Positions 27,713-37,473 of a stretch of DNA of 42,611 bases are shown here, piece after piece; positions within the stretch are counted from its first letter, which is position 1; every line of letters starts with the position of its first letter. A program made the position numbers and the translations under genes. The stretch lies in assembly GCA_945874755.1 (NCBI GenBank), contig CAMCHR010000012.1:1-42611 (forward strand), read 5' to 3'. The notes under the pieces are model-generated. The model saw only the letters and a list, made by a program, of their open reading frames with translations. It was not told where the DNA came from and ran no database searches. The stretch comes from Chitinophaga pinensis. GTDB lineage: Bacteria; Bacteroidota; Bacteroidia; Chitinophagales; Chitinophagaceae.

Positions 27713-29302
27713 TTAATACCCTGTATTTTGTTTAAGATTTGTATTGGAAGAGATATCTGCAGAAGGTAGTGGATACAATTTTCTCCATGCATCAACACTT
27801 GTTCCACTTTTTACACCACCTTTCCAAGGCCATAAATAAGTAGACTCAACAAATCTATTATATCTAATTAAGTCAGTTCTTCTAAAACCTTCCCAATATA
27901 ATTCTCTGCAACGCTCATCTAAAATAAAATCAGTAGTTAATTGTGTAGCGGTGATATTTCCAGTAGCATTTCCATATGCTCTTTGACGCATGGTATTGAT
28001 ATATCCTAATGAAGTAGTTGCATCACCACCAGTACCACCTCTTGCAACAGCCTCAGCATAAATCAAATACATTTCACTTAATCTAAAAATAGGGAAGTCA
28101 ATATCAGTCCAAACTAAACTTGATCCTGCTGTACCACTTGCTGTAGTATTTCTAAATTTAGTAATCGCGTAACCATCTGTAAACTTAGTTAAGTCATTGA
28201 TTTCAGCAGATTGTCCCGTAGTATAAATTTGAGCACGCTTATCTGTTGCACCTGTAATATCAGCAAATTTATCAGAGAAAGCTTTAGTTGTTCTTATACC
28301 ACCCCATCCGCCATCCACACCAAACTGAGCTGCGGTCATTGAACCACCAATAGCAGCGTGCGTTAAGAAGGTTGTTCCACCCCAGTTTTGTGTAAATCTT
28401 CCATCAAAGTTGATTGTTAAAATGAACTCTGAATTGTTTAAGTTATTGTCTGCTCTCATTAATTTAGTGTAATCACTAATTAAAGAATAACCAGCATCAA
28501 TTACTTTTTTAGAATATGTAATTGCTTCTGCATTTTTTGCAGCACCAGTATATACTTGTGCGTTTAAGTAGATTCTAGCAAGTAATGCCCAAGCAGCAGC
28601 TTTATCTGCTCTACCATACTCATTCTTTCTAGCATCAACCAAATCTGCTTCCATTGCTTTTAATTCACTTTCAATATAGCTAAACAATTCTGTTCTTGTT
28701 TTTTGTTTAGGTAATGATGCACCTAATACATCGGCTTCTGTTACAAATGGAACATTACCGAACAAATCCAACAAGATTGAATATTGATACGCTCTTAAAA
28801 AACGCGCTTCAGCTCTGTACTTTTTAACATTATCAGCATCAACACCAGTAATACCTCTAGCAGTTAAATTTGCATCAGATGCTTGTCTGATGAAATCATT
28901 CGCCAAAGTAATTTGGTAATAAGAACGATAATACAAACCTGTTAACATAGGATTACTTGAAGACCAATTCATATTGTGGAAATCCTGAATACCAGGATCA
29001 CCCCAAGAAACAACTGCCTCGTCCGTACTTAATTCCTGTGCTTTCCAATATAATCTTAGAAAGTCAGAAGTACCTTCGTCAATCCCTTGAATATCTCCGT
29101 TGCCGTTAGGACCACTATTTCCAGTTAATGCAAAACTTGCATACATTTTTGCAAAGGCTTGTTTGTAGCCAGCTGCATCTTTATAAACCAAATTAGCGGT
29201 AACATCATTGGTTGGTAACAAGTCTAATTGCCTATTACAAGAAACCATGATGAAGGCCGAACAAAATATGGCTATTACTATTTTCAATTTATTGTTTTTC
29301 AT
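27713..29302 (-). CDS. susD: SusD/RagB-family glycan-binding lipoprotein
   Basis: Surface lid lipoprotein that forms the SusCD glycan importer with its TonB-dependent partner. Lipobox IMVSC places the lipid-carrying cysteine at residue 22. The 529-residue protein has the SusD-typical blocks YRAEARFLRAYQYSILLDLFGNVPFV, AAWALLARIYLNAQVYTG (TPR-like helices), FPIFRLSEMYLIYAEAVARGG and DFILDERCRELYWEGFRRTDLIRYN, and ends LYPLPSADISSNTNLKQNTGY. All are standard RagB/SusD features. It follows susC by 28 bases. The symbol is by homology and does not prove that starch is the substrate. Confidence 0.95.
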   Translation of the reverse strand: MKNNKLKIVIAIFCSAFIMVSCNRQLDLLPTNDVTANLVYKDAAGYKQAFAKMYASFALTGNSGPNGNGDIQGIDEGTSDFLRLYWKAQELSTDEAVVSWGDPGIQDFHNMNWSSSNPMLTGLYYRSYYQITLANDFIRQASDANLTARGITGVDADNVKKYRAEARFLRAYQYSILLDLFGNVPFVTEADVLGASLPKQKTRTELFSYIESELKAMEADLVDARKNEYGRADKAAAWALLARIYLNAQVYTGAAKNAEAITYSKKVIDAGYSLISDYTKLMRADNNLNNSEFILTINFDGRFTQNWGGTTFLTHAAIGGSMTAAQFGVDGGWGGIRTTKAFSDKFADITGATDKRAQIYTTGQSAEINDLTKFTDGYAITKFRNTTASGTAGSSLVWTDIDFPIFRLSEMYLIYAEAVARGGTGGDATTSLGYINTMRQRAYGNATGNITATQLTTDFILDERCRELYWEGFRRTDLIRYNRFVESTYLWPWKGGVKSGTSVDAWRKLYPLPSADISSNTNLKQNTGY

Positions 29303-29330
29303 TTTTCTTTTATTTATACGAATGAATGAA

Positions 29331-32318
29331 TTAGAAATTAAGATTTAATCCCAAAACAAAGGTTCTAGGACGAGGGTAGAAATTATTATCAATACCTCCA
29401 TTAACTTCTGGATCTAAGCCTTTGTATTTTGTAATAATAAACGCATTTTGAACATTTGCATTAATTCTCAAATTTGCTTTATTATTAAATAACTTTCCAA
29501 CATTATAGCCAATATTGATATTGTCCATACGCAAGAAAGAAGCATTTTGTACATAGTAATCAGATAAGAAATAATTAGAACCATCACCACTGAATCCAGT
29601 TTTTAAGTAATCTCTTGATCCATTATTAATATAACCAATTGGATTTAAGAAGTTCCTTAATGTACCACTGCTAGAGGCTACGTTATTATACATATAGTTT
29701 CCAATATTCGCTCTTAATACAAATCCCGCATTCCATTTTTTGTAAGTTAAACTTGAACTTGCACCAAAGAAGAATTCAGGATTGTTGCCTTTATATTGAT
29801 ACAAATCCTTTTCATTGATACTGCCATCTCTGTTTAAATCAGCAAATAAACCATCAATTGGAAGTCCTGCTGCATCATAAACTTGTTTAAATACAAAGAA
29901 TGAACCTCTTTGATATCCTACTGATTGTATTAAAATTGTATTACCAGTACCACCACTTATTCCACCATATCTTGCACCTGCATAATTAGGATCATCAGAG
30001 ATCGTTAATTTAGTGATTTCATTTTTATTATAAGTACCGTTTAATGAAACATCCCAAGTGGTTGTTTTATTTTTGATAGGTTGGAAGTTTAAAGTAAGCT
30101 CAACACCTTTGTTTTCCATGCTACCTACGTTTGCAACAATTTTGTTACTAAAGTTAGTACCTGCGGGTTGATTGATTTCATTTAACAAGTCGGTAGTTGT
30201 TCTATTATAAAGTTCAACTGTACCGCTTACTCTATTGTCAAACAAGCCAAAGTCCAAAGCTACGTTTGCAGTAGCCGTTTGCTCCCATTTTCTATTAAAA
30301 TAATATCCATTTGGACGGGAAATCGAATTGAAGGAATTTCCAAATTGATATTGAGCAGTATTAGAACCTAAATTATAATAAGAGATATAGTCATAGTAAC
30401 CAATACCGTCTTGTTGTCCTGTTTCACCATAACTAGCTCTTAATTTTAAATCAGAAAATACAGTAGAGTTTTTCAAGAAATTTTCTTCTGATAATTTCCA
30501 AGCGATAGCTGCTGATGGGAATACAGCATATCTATTGTCTAGATTAAACTTAGAAGATCCGTCCTGACGAACCGAAGCTGTTATGACATATTTATTAAGA
30601 ATATTCAAATTTAATCTTCCTAAATAGGAAGACAAGCGATATTCAGGAATGTCATATTGAAAATTTGGAGAATTTACGACAGTTTTATCATAGGTTAAAT
30701 CACTAAAATTATAATTAGTTGTCTTATAAGCTTGGTATTCATAACCAGCAACCAATTCTAATCTTGAATTGATCGCCTTAATGTCTGTAGCATAGTTTAA
30801 ATAAGTATTTACATAACTATTGTTTCTTGTTTGACGATATTGGTTATTTGAACCACCATGAAATTTATTTGCAGGGTCTTTGAAACGCATATAAGTAGAA
30901 GCAGCACTATCGTTTATTATATTTGTTCCCTTGCCTTCTGCATTATCCAAACCAGTATTCACAACAACATGTAAATCAGGCAAGAAATGTACTTTATAAT
31001 CAAATAATGCACTTGCAATTTGTCTTGTTACATCACTATTGCTTTGTCTTTGTTCTAATAATCCTAATGGATTTTTAGGTGATAACGCTTTTAATCCATT
31101 AGTAGAATTTGGATCTAGCCATTCCCACCATCCTCCGAAACGCATACTAGGGCTTTCAACAGGTTTGGTTGGATCAAAAGCAGTAGCTGCGCCAATTGCA
31201 CCTTGATCGGCAAAACGACTTTGGCTACTAGATAATTTTAAATTTAAATTAACGCTTAAGTGATTGTCAAAGAATGTTGGACTCAAATTCAATCCCACAG
31301 TTGATCTCTTTAATTGATCTGTTTTTAACACCCCTTTTTGATTCAAATCACCTAATGATAAACGATACGGTACATTTTCAATAACACCAGAAATACTAAC
31401 GTTATTTTCTGTGCTTATTGCAGTTTGATAAATTTGATCTTGCCAATCTGTATTTGCTTTACCTAATAAAGCTTGTAAAGTTGAAGATCCTTTTGTATTT
31501 ACAATATTTCTAATTTCATCTGCATTTAATACTTCTGCTTTTTTAGACACATTACCAATACTTAATTGAGATGTAAAATCTAATTTCATTGCACCTTTCT
31601 TACCTTTTTTAGTTGTAATTAAAATTACACCATTAGATGCTCTAGCACCATAAATGGCAGCAGCAGATGCATCTTTTAATACTGAGAAAGATTCAATATC
31701 ATTCGGGTTAATTAAAGCCAAAGCATTTGCTTGACCTGAAATTCCTCCACCATCAATTGGCATACCATCAATAACAATTAAAGGATCGTTACTTGCATTT
31801 AAAGAAGCACCTCCTCTAATACGAATAGTACTTCCAGAACCTGGAGCACCATTGTTACTAATAATAGATACGCCGGCAACTTTACCTGCAATTAATTGTT
31901 CGGGAGTGGTAATTGCTCCTGTGTTAAAGTCTTTTGAAGTTACTGTTGATACAGAACCTGTTAAATCTTTTTTTCTAACTGAACCATAACCAATCACTAC
32001 CACATCGCTTAATTGATCTGTAGATTGTGATAAGGAAACGCTGATGTTGTTTTTTCCAGCAATTTGGACTTCTTTAGTTGCATAGTTTAATAATGTAACA
32101 ACCAATGTAGTTTGATTAGAAGCCACATTGATACTAAATGTTCCATCAGCAGCAGTTGTAGTTCCTTTATTGGTTCCCTTAACAGCAACCGAGGCAGCTA
32201 CCAAAGGAGCTCCATTTTTTTCGTCAGTTACTTTACCTGTAACCGTTCGATCTTGGGCAGATACTGAAATACCAATGATGGCAAACAGTGTAACCACAAG
32301 TGTTTTTTTAATGTTCAT
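29331..32318 (-). CDS. susC: SusC/RagA-family TonB-dependent outer membrane transporter
   Basis: Outer membrane barrel that imports oligosaccharides with energy from TonB. The 995-residue protein starts with a signal peptide ending VSAQ. An N-terminal carboxypeptidase-regulatory-like domain follows (RTVTGKVTDEKNGAPLVAAS), then the SusC signature DVVVIGYGSVRKKDLTGSVS. The plug domain carries IRIRGGASLNASNDPLIVIDG and IYGARASNGVILITTKKGKKG. The barrel ends with the expected terminal aromatic (FVLGLNLNF). It lies 45 bases after the GH13 gene and before susD. The substrate is inferred to be an alpha-glucan because of the adjacent SusE-like and amylase genes. Confidence 0.95.
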   Translation of the reverse strand: MNIKKTLVVTLFAIIGISVSAQDRTVTGKVTDEKNGAPLVAASVAVKGTNKGTTTAADGTFSINVASNQTTLVVTLLNYATKEVQIAGKNNISVSLSQSTDQLSDVVVIGYGSVRKKDLTGSVSTVTSKDFNTGAITTPEQLIAGKVAGVSIISNNGAPGSGSTIRIRGGASLNASNDPLIVIDGMPIDGGGISGQANALALINPNDIESFSVLKDASAAAIYGARASNGVILITTKKGKKGAMKLDFTSQLSIGNVSKKAEVLNADEIRNIVNTKGSSTLQALLGKANTDWQDQIYQTAISTENNVSISGVIENVPYRLSLGDLNQKGVLKTDQLKRSTVGLNLSPTFFDNHLSVNLNLKLSSSQSRFADQGAIGAATAFDPTKPVESPSMRFGGWWEWLDPNSTNGLKALSPKNPLGLLEQRQSNSDVTRQIASALFDYKVHFLPDLHVVVNTGLDNAEGKGTNIINDSAASTYMRFKDPANKFHGGSNNQYRQTRNNSYVNTYLNYATDIKAINSRLELVAGYEYQAYKTTNYNFSDLTYDKTVVNSPNFQYDIPEYRLSSYLGRLNLNILNKYVITASVRQDGSSKFNLDNRYAVFPSAAIAWKLSEENFLKNSTVFSDLKLRASYGETGQQDGIGYYDYISYYNLGSNTAQYQFGNSFNSISRPNGYYFNRKWEQTATANVALDFGLFDNRVSGTVELYNRTTTDLLNEINQPAGTNFSNKIVANVGSMENKGVELTLNFQPIKNKTTTWDVSLNGTYNKNEITKLTISDDPNYAGARYGGISGGTGNTILIQSVGYQRGSFFVFKQVYDAAGLPIDGLFADLNRDGSINEKDLYQYKGNNPEFFFGASSSLTYKKWNAGFVLRANIGNYMYNNVASSSGTLRNFLNPIGYINNGSRDYLKTGFSGDGSNYFLSDYYVQNASFLRMDNINIGYNVGKLFNNKANLRINANVQNAFIITKYKGLDPEVNGGIDNNFYPRPRTFVLGLNLNF

Positions 32319-32363
32319 AGATTTACAATTTCAAGTTAAATAATTGTTAGTTTTTGTTTATTG

Positions 32364-35231
32364 TTAGTTTATTGTTAAAAATTTCTGTATTTTTTGTTTT
32401 TGATTAAGTTGTATTGATAGCAAATATACGCCTGGAGTTCTAATTAAGGGATTTTTGTATATAAAGATTTTTTGGAAGCCCTTTTGCTGATAGCCAGAAA
32501 AAATAATTCCCGCATCCTGTCCCTGAGCGGTATATGCACGAATCGTTACTTTGCCACTTTCTGGAAGATTATATTCCACTACTGAACTGATTTTCAATGG
32601 GTTAGGGTAAAAATGAGTGTTCATATCTAATGTCGGCATGCCCAGATTCAATAGGTCGGTAATGACCTGCGTGGAGATATTTTTATTCGCATAGACCATA
32701 TATTCTCCTGGCTGTAAGGTCACCGAGGCGGCGCCATTTGATACACCTAGATATTTGTCTGTATAAACACTATACCAAATACCATCTGAAGGAAAGCTAA
32801 CACTCGTTGTTTGAGGGCTTAAATCAAAGTTTCCAATAACTACTAATTTAATTGAATCGCCATTCAGCTGTACCGATTTAAACAAACCTGTTGTATTTAA
32901 AGTGTATTTATTTGAAATAAAGTCATTTGCATAGGATGGGTTTGATCTTAGCTTTAAGAATTTAGCATAAGCATCAAATAATCCTTTTCTATTTGTATTG
33001 TTATAAAAATCCCATCGAATAGGTTTGTCGGATAATCTACAATCATTAGAAATTGTTAAATTAGTACATGTATTAATAGAATAGTTGTACCCTAATTCAC
33101 CAAATTGCCACATTAATTTAGGGCCAGGTACCAATGCCCAAAAAGCAGCAGCCATTTCGGTTCGTTTTAATGCTGTAGCAGTGTCTCTTGTATTATAAGC
33201 ACCATTTGTGTTTCCAAAATTAAGATTTTTATACATGATCCTTTCTTCATCATGACTTTCCATATAAGTCACTAAGTTTTGCTTAGCCCATCCTCTTCCG
33301 TTTGCAAACGCGCCATTCAAAGAAGCGTCCGAACCAAAACCCATGGTAGATTGATTAAAATTACGATTGGCATTGCCCCAAAGCAACATACCATAATTAG
33401 CCAACTCCGTTTCTTCGGCATTGTCTGCAAAATGCTCAAGTATGCAATAACTATTTAAAGAAGTTTTTTGCATAGTGTCATAAATACTTTTCCAAGTTGC
33501 AATTCGTGTTGCATCATAATTACCCCAAGCACTCACATTGGAAGAATTATTTTTTTGTGTAAAACCTTTAGACAAATCCCACCTAAATCCATCAATACGA
33601 TAATTGTTTAACCAATATTTTACGACCCTCGAAACTAACAATTTAGTGGCTTGTGATTCATGATTCATATCATTGCCCACATTGAAAGGATGCGTTGCCG
33701 AAACATTTAACCATGGATTATTGGCTGCAGGTACATTATTTGTTCCATCCCAATACATTTGGGCTAAAGGAGAAGAACCAAATACATGGTTCATTACAAT
33801 ATCTAACACCACAGCTATTCCTTTGGCATGTGCCGAATCTATAAATTCTTTAAATGCTAATTCCGTGCCGTAATATTTATCCAATGCAAAATTGAAATTG
33901 GTATTGTATCCCCAACTATTATTGCCTTCAAATTCTGCAACAGGCATTAATTCAATTGTGTTTATCCCCAACCTTTTAAAGTAATCTAAGCTGTCACGCA
34001 ACTCATTGAAATTTTGTTTTTTAACAAAGTCTCGAATGAGTACTTCGTAAATAATTAAATTACTTTTATTTGGACGAACAAAATTATTGTACTTCCAATT
34101 ATATTTTGGTTTCGATGTTTGTAACACACTTACAATACCTGAAGTTTTGCCAACTGGGTATGCTTTTAAATTTGGATAAGTGGCTGAAGGGATATAACTA
34201 TCATTATTTGGATCTAATACTTTCTCTGCATTATAGTCGGCTACTTTTAAGTTGCCGTCAATTAAATATTGATATGCATATTCTACTCCAGGTGTTAAAC
34301 CATTTAATTGAATCCAATAACGCGCACTGTCTTTTGTCATTTTCATTGCATTGGATAATGCAACCGACCAATTATTAAAATCACCCACTACATTAATGCT
34401 TTTTTTATTGGGAGCATATAATACTAAAATAACCGAAGTATCTCCCGCTAAATAATTCACTCCATCAACAGCCCCCAATGGAAGGTCCTCTTTTACTTGA
34501 TTGTCATTCACGTAAAACTCAGCTGTATCAGTATCTGTAACTGAATTACTTGTTCCATTTAAATAAATCTTTTGCGTACCTACTTTATTGATTACTTTAT
34601 AAGCACTTATGGAATTTGTATTGGTTACAGTAGATAAAACTGTATCATTATAAAATATTTTTAAATTGGTATTTTGATTTGATTTGCCATTGATAAAAAT
34701 AGTATCGCCAATTTTTTTGGTAAGTGGTTCTAAACTTTTTACATAAGTAGGCTGAAATAAAGGACTGTCAATTTTAACATGTAAGTTATTATCATAGACA
34801 TTTACATACATATCCGAACCATCTGCATTTCTTAAAACATTAGTACCCGCAGCATCTCTAAATAAAATTGCAATTTTTACAATTTTCTCAGTGGCATCCG
34901 TAATGCCAAAAAATGATCTAAGATTCGTATTAATAGTATAAGACCACTTATTATTTCCAAGTGCAACACATTTTATCTTTGCATCTGAGGTCCCCCAAGT
35001 GGAAGCAACATATTCCCAATCTGCACTGCTGGTGCTAAGGGAGGTTAAAACACCTATATGAACAAAAATATCACTGGTAATTCCAATTAATTTTTTATTC
35101 CCAAAAGAGGCATCGGCAGTAATCGTCGTAGAGGTATTTGTTTCGGTAATAAAACTGGGTGAGCTAACTAACAACTGTGCATTAGTTTGAAAAGCCAACA
35201 AAATAAATATAAATAAATAAATCTTCTTCAT
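32364..35231 (-). CDS. Secreted GH13 (alpha-amylase family) enzyme with T9SS sorting domain
   Basis: Extracellular alpha-glucan hydrolase. The frame opens at 35297, but I choose the ATG at 35231, where MKKIYLFIFILLAFQTNAQ is a clear signal peptide; a TATTTTG box at 35271-35277 would also place transcription start downstream of the first ATG. N-terminal beta domains lead to a CBM48-like module (VVGDFNNWS, near residue 280). The catalytic barrel has GH13 region I DIVMNH, nucleophile D552 in DGFRWDLSKG, acid/base E599 in ILEHFAD and D661 in MESHDEER (numbering approximate). The C-terminal 80 residues (FYPNPLKISSVVEYNLPESG ... GVYLLSIQLNQ) look like a type-A T9SS sorting domain. Specificity between amylase, neopullulanase and pullulanase is unresolved. 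It precedes susC by 45 bases. Confidence 0.9.
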   Translation of the reverse strand: MKKIYLFIFILLAFQTNAQLLVSSPSFITETNTSTTITADASFGNKKLIGITSDIFVHIGVLTSLSTSSADWEYVASTWGTSDAKIKCVALGNNKWSYTINTNLRSFFGITDATEKIVKIAILFRDAAGTNVLRNADGSDMYVNVYDNNLHVKIDSPLFQPTYVKSLEPLTKKIGDTIFINGKSNQNTNLKIFYNDTVLSTVTNTNSISAYKVINKVGTQKIYLNGTSNSVTDTDTAEFYVNDNQVKEDLPLGAVDGVNYLAGDTSVILVLYAPNKKSINVVGDFNNWSVALSNAMKMTKDSARYWIQLNGLTPGVEYAYQYLIDGNLKVADYNAEKVLDPNNDSYIPSATYPNLKAYPVGKTSGIVSVLQTSKPKYNWKYNNFVRPNKSNLIIYEVLIRDFVKKQNFNELRDSLDYFKRLGINTIELMPVAEFEGNNSWGYNTNFNFALDKYYGTELAFKEFIDSAHAKGIAVVLDIVMNHVFGSSPLAQMYWDGTNNVPAANNPWLNVSATHPFNVGNDMNHESQATKLLVSRVVKYWLNNYRIDGFRWDLSKGFTQKNNSSNVSAWGNYDATRIATWKSIYDTMQKTSLNSYCILEHFADNAEETELANYGMLLWGNANRNFNQSTMGFGSDASLNGAFANGRGWAKQNLVTYMESHDEERIMYKNLNFGNTNGAYNTRDTATALKRTEMAAAFWALVPGPKLMWQFGELGYNYSINTCTNLTISNDCRLSDKPIRWDFYNNTNRKGLFDAYAKFLKLRSNPSYANDFISNKYTLNTTGLFKSVQLNGDSIKLVVIGNFDLSPQTTSVSFPSDGIWYSVYTDKYLGVSNGAASVTLQPGEYMVYANKNISTQVITDLLNLGMPTLDMNTHFYPNPLKISSVVEYNLPESGKVTIRAYTAQGQDAGIIFSGYQQKGFQKIFIYKNPLIRTPGVYLLSIQLNQKQKIQKFLTIN

Positions 35232-35364
35232 TAGGGACCCAAACAGTGGTAGTGGGAATTTTGTAAGACCCAAAATACTAAAAAAAAGCTTATACATTTT
35301 ATTTTATTATTTTATCATGATTATATATTGTTTTTTATTTAATATTTGATTGTAAATATTCGAC

Positions 35365-36447
35365 TTATTTTAAAAATGGGTCTAATGCAATGGTTGGCTT
35401 ACCCGCATTATCAAATGCGCCTAAGCTATATCCCTGCCAATTATTATATGATTCTGGCTCCCAATAAAAAACACCTAATCCATTGTTTCCATTAACCGAT
35501 TTTACTTTATTGATCAAATCTTGTATAAATAAATTTGCTTCAGTTGCATTGTCCCAAGGCATACCAATTTCTACCATCATTACAGGCGTCTTATACCTTT
35601 CTACCATGTCATTCATGTTTTGCAGACATAAATTATTGGTATTCTGCCAGCCGCCAGTTGTATAACTTGGATACAAAGACATGCCAATGATATCCCATTT
35701 AACGCCATTATTTTTTAAACCATCGAAGATCCATCTAAATAAAGTATTATTATAAGCATTGGAAACATGTACCATAACTTTCGCATTGGGAAAAATACTT
35801 TTAGACGCATCATACCCTGTGGAAATGAGTTGTGCGAAATTTTGCATATTCAAACTGGCTTTGCCTTCTGGCCATAAAATACCATCGTCTGTTTCATTGC
35901 CTATTTGAACCCAAGTAGGATCAATTCCTGCATTCTTCAATTGGGTTAATACAAATAGAGTGTGATTTTTTAAAGAGTCCTTTAAAACAGGAAAAGCCGC
36001 CGATGACCATGCTGCAGGTTTTGTTTGTTTACCAGGATCAGCCCAATTATCGCTATAATGAAAATCAATTAATAATTTTAAACCTAAATTTTTAGCTCTT
36101 ACACATTTCGCAATTACATCCTCAATTCCATTCCACTTATTCGTAGGATTTACCCAAACACGAATACGAATGGCATTCATGCCAATCTCTTTCATTAAAG
36201 CAAAACATTCTGTTTGAACACTATTTTTATTATAAAATTTAATGCCTTTGGACTCCATTTCGGTTACCCAACTAATATCTGCTCCTTTTATGAAATTGGT
36301 GTCTACAATTACTGGTTTCTCAGGGCTTACTGGTTTCTCAGGGTTTATTGGACTAAGGATTGGCCCACCCACACTCGGCTTGCATGCTAATAGTAATATA
36401 ATTAATACCGAACATACATACCTAAAATGACTTATATTTAAATTCAT
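35365..36447 (-). CDS. GH53 endo-beta-1,4-galactanase lipoprotein
   Basis: Endo-hydrolase of beta-1,4-galactan (type I arabinogalactan), 360 residues. The signal peptide ends in lipobox LLLAC with Cys22 followed by KPSVGG, then a proline-rich linker with a short repeat (NPEKPV-SPEKPV). The catalytic domain begins FIKGADISWVTEMESKGIKF and has AIRIRVWVNP and KLLIDFHYSDNWADPGKQTKP. E185 in QIGNETDDG would be the acid/base and E293 in VMMVEIGMPW the nucleophile, both as expected for GH53. No acidic surface-export signal follows the cysteine, so periplasmic anchoring is possible. It is the first gene of the locus, 133 bases before the GH13 gene, so one transcript is likely but not certain. Confidence 0.9.
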   Translation of the reverse strand: MNLNISHFRYVCSVLIILLLACKPSVGGPILSPINPEKPVSPEKPVIVDTNFIKGADISWVTEMESKGIKFYNKNSVQTECFALMKEIGMNAIRIRVWVNPTNKWNGIEDVIAKCVRAKNLGLKLLIDFHYSDNWADPGKQTKPAAWSSAAFPVLKDSLKNHTLFVLTQLKNAGIDPTWVQIGNETDDGILWPEGKASLNMQNFAQLISTGYDASKSIFPNAKVMVHVSNAYNNTLFRWIFDGLKNNGVKWDIIGMSLYPSYTTGGWQNTNNLCLQNMNDMVERYKTPVMMVEIGMPWDNATEANLFIQDLINKVKSVNGNNGLGVFYWEPESYNNWQGYSLGAFDNAGKPTIALDPFLK

Positions 36448-36455
36448 AATCTTAA

Positions 36456-36485
36456 TTTAGTATTTAAAGTTACTATTTAGTTTTG
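36456..36485 (+). promoter_or_regulatory. Candidate promoter of the exported hydrolase gene
   Basis: TAGTTTTG at 36478-36485 is an exact TAnnTTTG match. TTTA at 36456-36459 with an 18-base spacer is a near match to the -33 TTTG. The ATG follows 30 bases after the -7 box. The same 68-base region must also hold any promoter for the divergent GH53 gene; on that strand I see only a one-mismatch TAACTTTA. Confidence 0.5.
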
Positions 36486-36515
36486 AACAAAAATGTACAA
36501 TTTTAAAACTATTAT

Positions 36516-37442
36516 ATGAGAAATATGCTATTGAGTGTTCTATTTATAATATGCGCTCATCTTTCAAATGCACAAGCTATACCTAAGGTAGAAAATGGGA
36601 CTATGGTGCGTATTGAAAATTTAATTTCTAGTTATATACCTAAAAGAAATATAGATGTTTGGTTGCCTTTAGATTATAATACAAATAAAAAATATGCCGT
36701 TTTGTATATGCATGACGGTCAAATGCTTTTTGACCCTTCAACTACTTGGAATAAAAAAAGCTGGTTAATGCAGGAATCAATTACAAAATTGATAAAGGAA
36801 GATAAAATTAAAGAAGTAATTGTTGTTGGCATTTGGAATGGTGGAGAAAGAAGGCATTCTGAATATTTTCCTCAAAAACCTTTTGAAATGTTAAGCTTAG
36901 AACAAAAAGCAAGCATCAAAGAGGCTGTAAGAAAAAATTATTCATCTATATTTAATAATTACGAAATCAATTCTAATAATTATTTGAAATTTATTGTGGA
37001 AGAATTAAAGCCATATATTGATAAAAACTTTTCAACAAATACAAATGCTAGCAATACTTTTATAGCTGGCAGTAGTATGGGAGGCTTGATTTCTATGTAT
37101 GCAATTTGTGAGTATCCCAATGTCTTTGGTGGAGCTATTTGTATGTCCACACATTGGCCTGGAATTTTTGAAATGGAAAATAATCCAATACCAGGAGCAT
37201 TCATGCAATACCTAAATGCAAATTTGCCAAACGCTCAAAATCATAAAATATACTTTGATTGTGGTGATCAAACCTTAGACGCGCTTTATCCACCATTACA
37301 AAATAAAGTAGATGAATTGATGCGTAAAAAAGGGTATACTCAACAAAGTTGGCTGACTAAGTATTTTACAAATCAAGATCACAGCGAAGATGCATGGAGT
37401 GGAAGAGTACAGATTCCATTACAATTTATGCTGCAAAAATAA
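36516..37442 (+). CDS. Exported alpha/beta-hydrolase, esterase family
   Basis: Predicted secreted or periplasmic serine esterase of 308 residues, related to the Fes / esterase D-like group. The N-terminal signal peptide ends SNAQ. The fold is shown by RNIDVWLPLDYNTNKKYAVLYM-type strands, the oxyanion region HDGQMLFD, the nucleophile elbow AGSSMGG with S187, and a late histidine in TNQDHSEDAW. Ferric-enterobactin esterases, sugar-ester esterases and CBM-linked feruloyl esterases share this outline, so the substrate is open. Divergent orientation from the GH53/GH13 locus suggests it could deacylate plant polysaccharides or be unrelated. The small gap to the convergent TolC-like gene (31 bases) shows no clear terminator. 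Confidence 0.85.
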   Translation: MRNMLLSVLFIICAHLSNAQAIPKVENGTMVRIENLISSYIPKRNIDVWLPLDYNTNKKYAVLYMHDGQMLFDPSTTWNKKSWLMQESITKLIKEDKIKEVIVVGIWNGGERRHSEYFPQKPFEMLSLEQKASIKEAVRKNYSSIFNNYEINSNNYLKFIVEELKPYIDKNFSTNTNASNTFIAGSSMGGLISMYAICEYPNVFGGAICMSTHWPGIFEMENNPIPGAFMQYLNANLPNAQNHKIYFDCGDQTLDALYPPLQNKVDELMRKKGYTQQSWLTKYFTNQDHSEDAWSGRVQIPLQFMLQK

Positions 37443-37473
37443 ATTGAGTCTAAAATAGTGTTATTGTATTTAC

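Noticed and set aside
32319..32363. Search for a promoter or attenuator between the GH13 gene and susC
   Set aside because: The 45-base gap is A/T-rich but holds no TAnnTTTG box and no hairpin, so I treat susC as co-transcribed with the GH13 gene.
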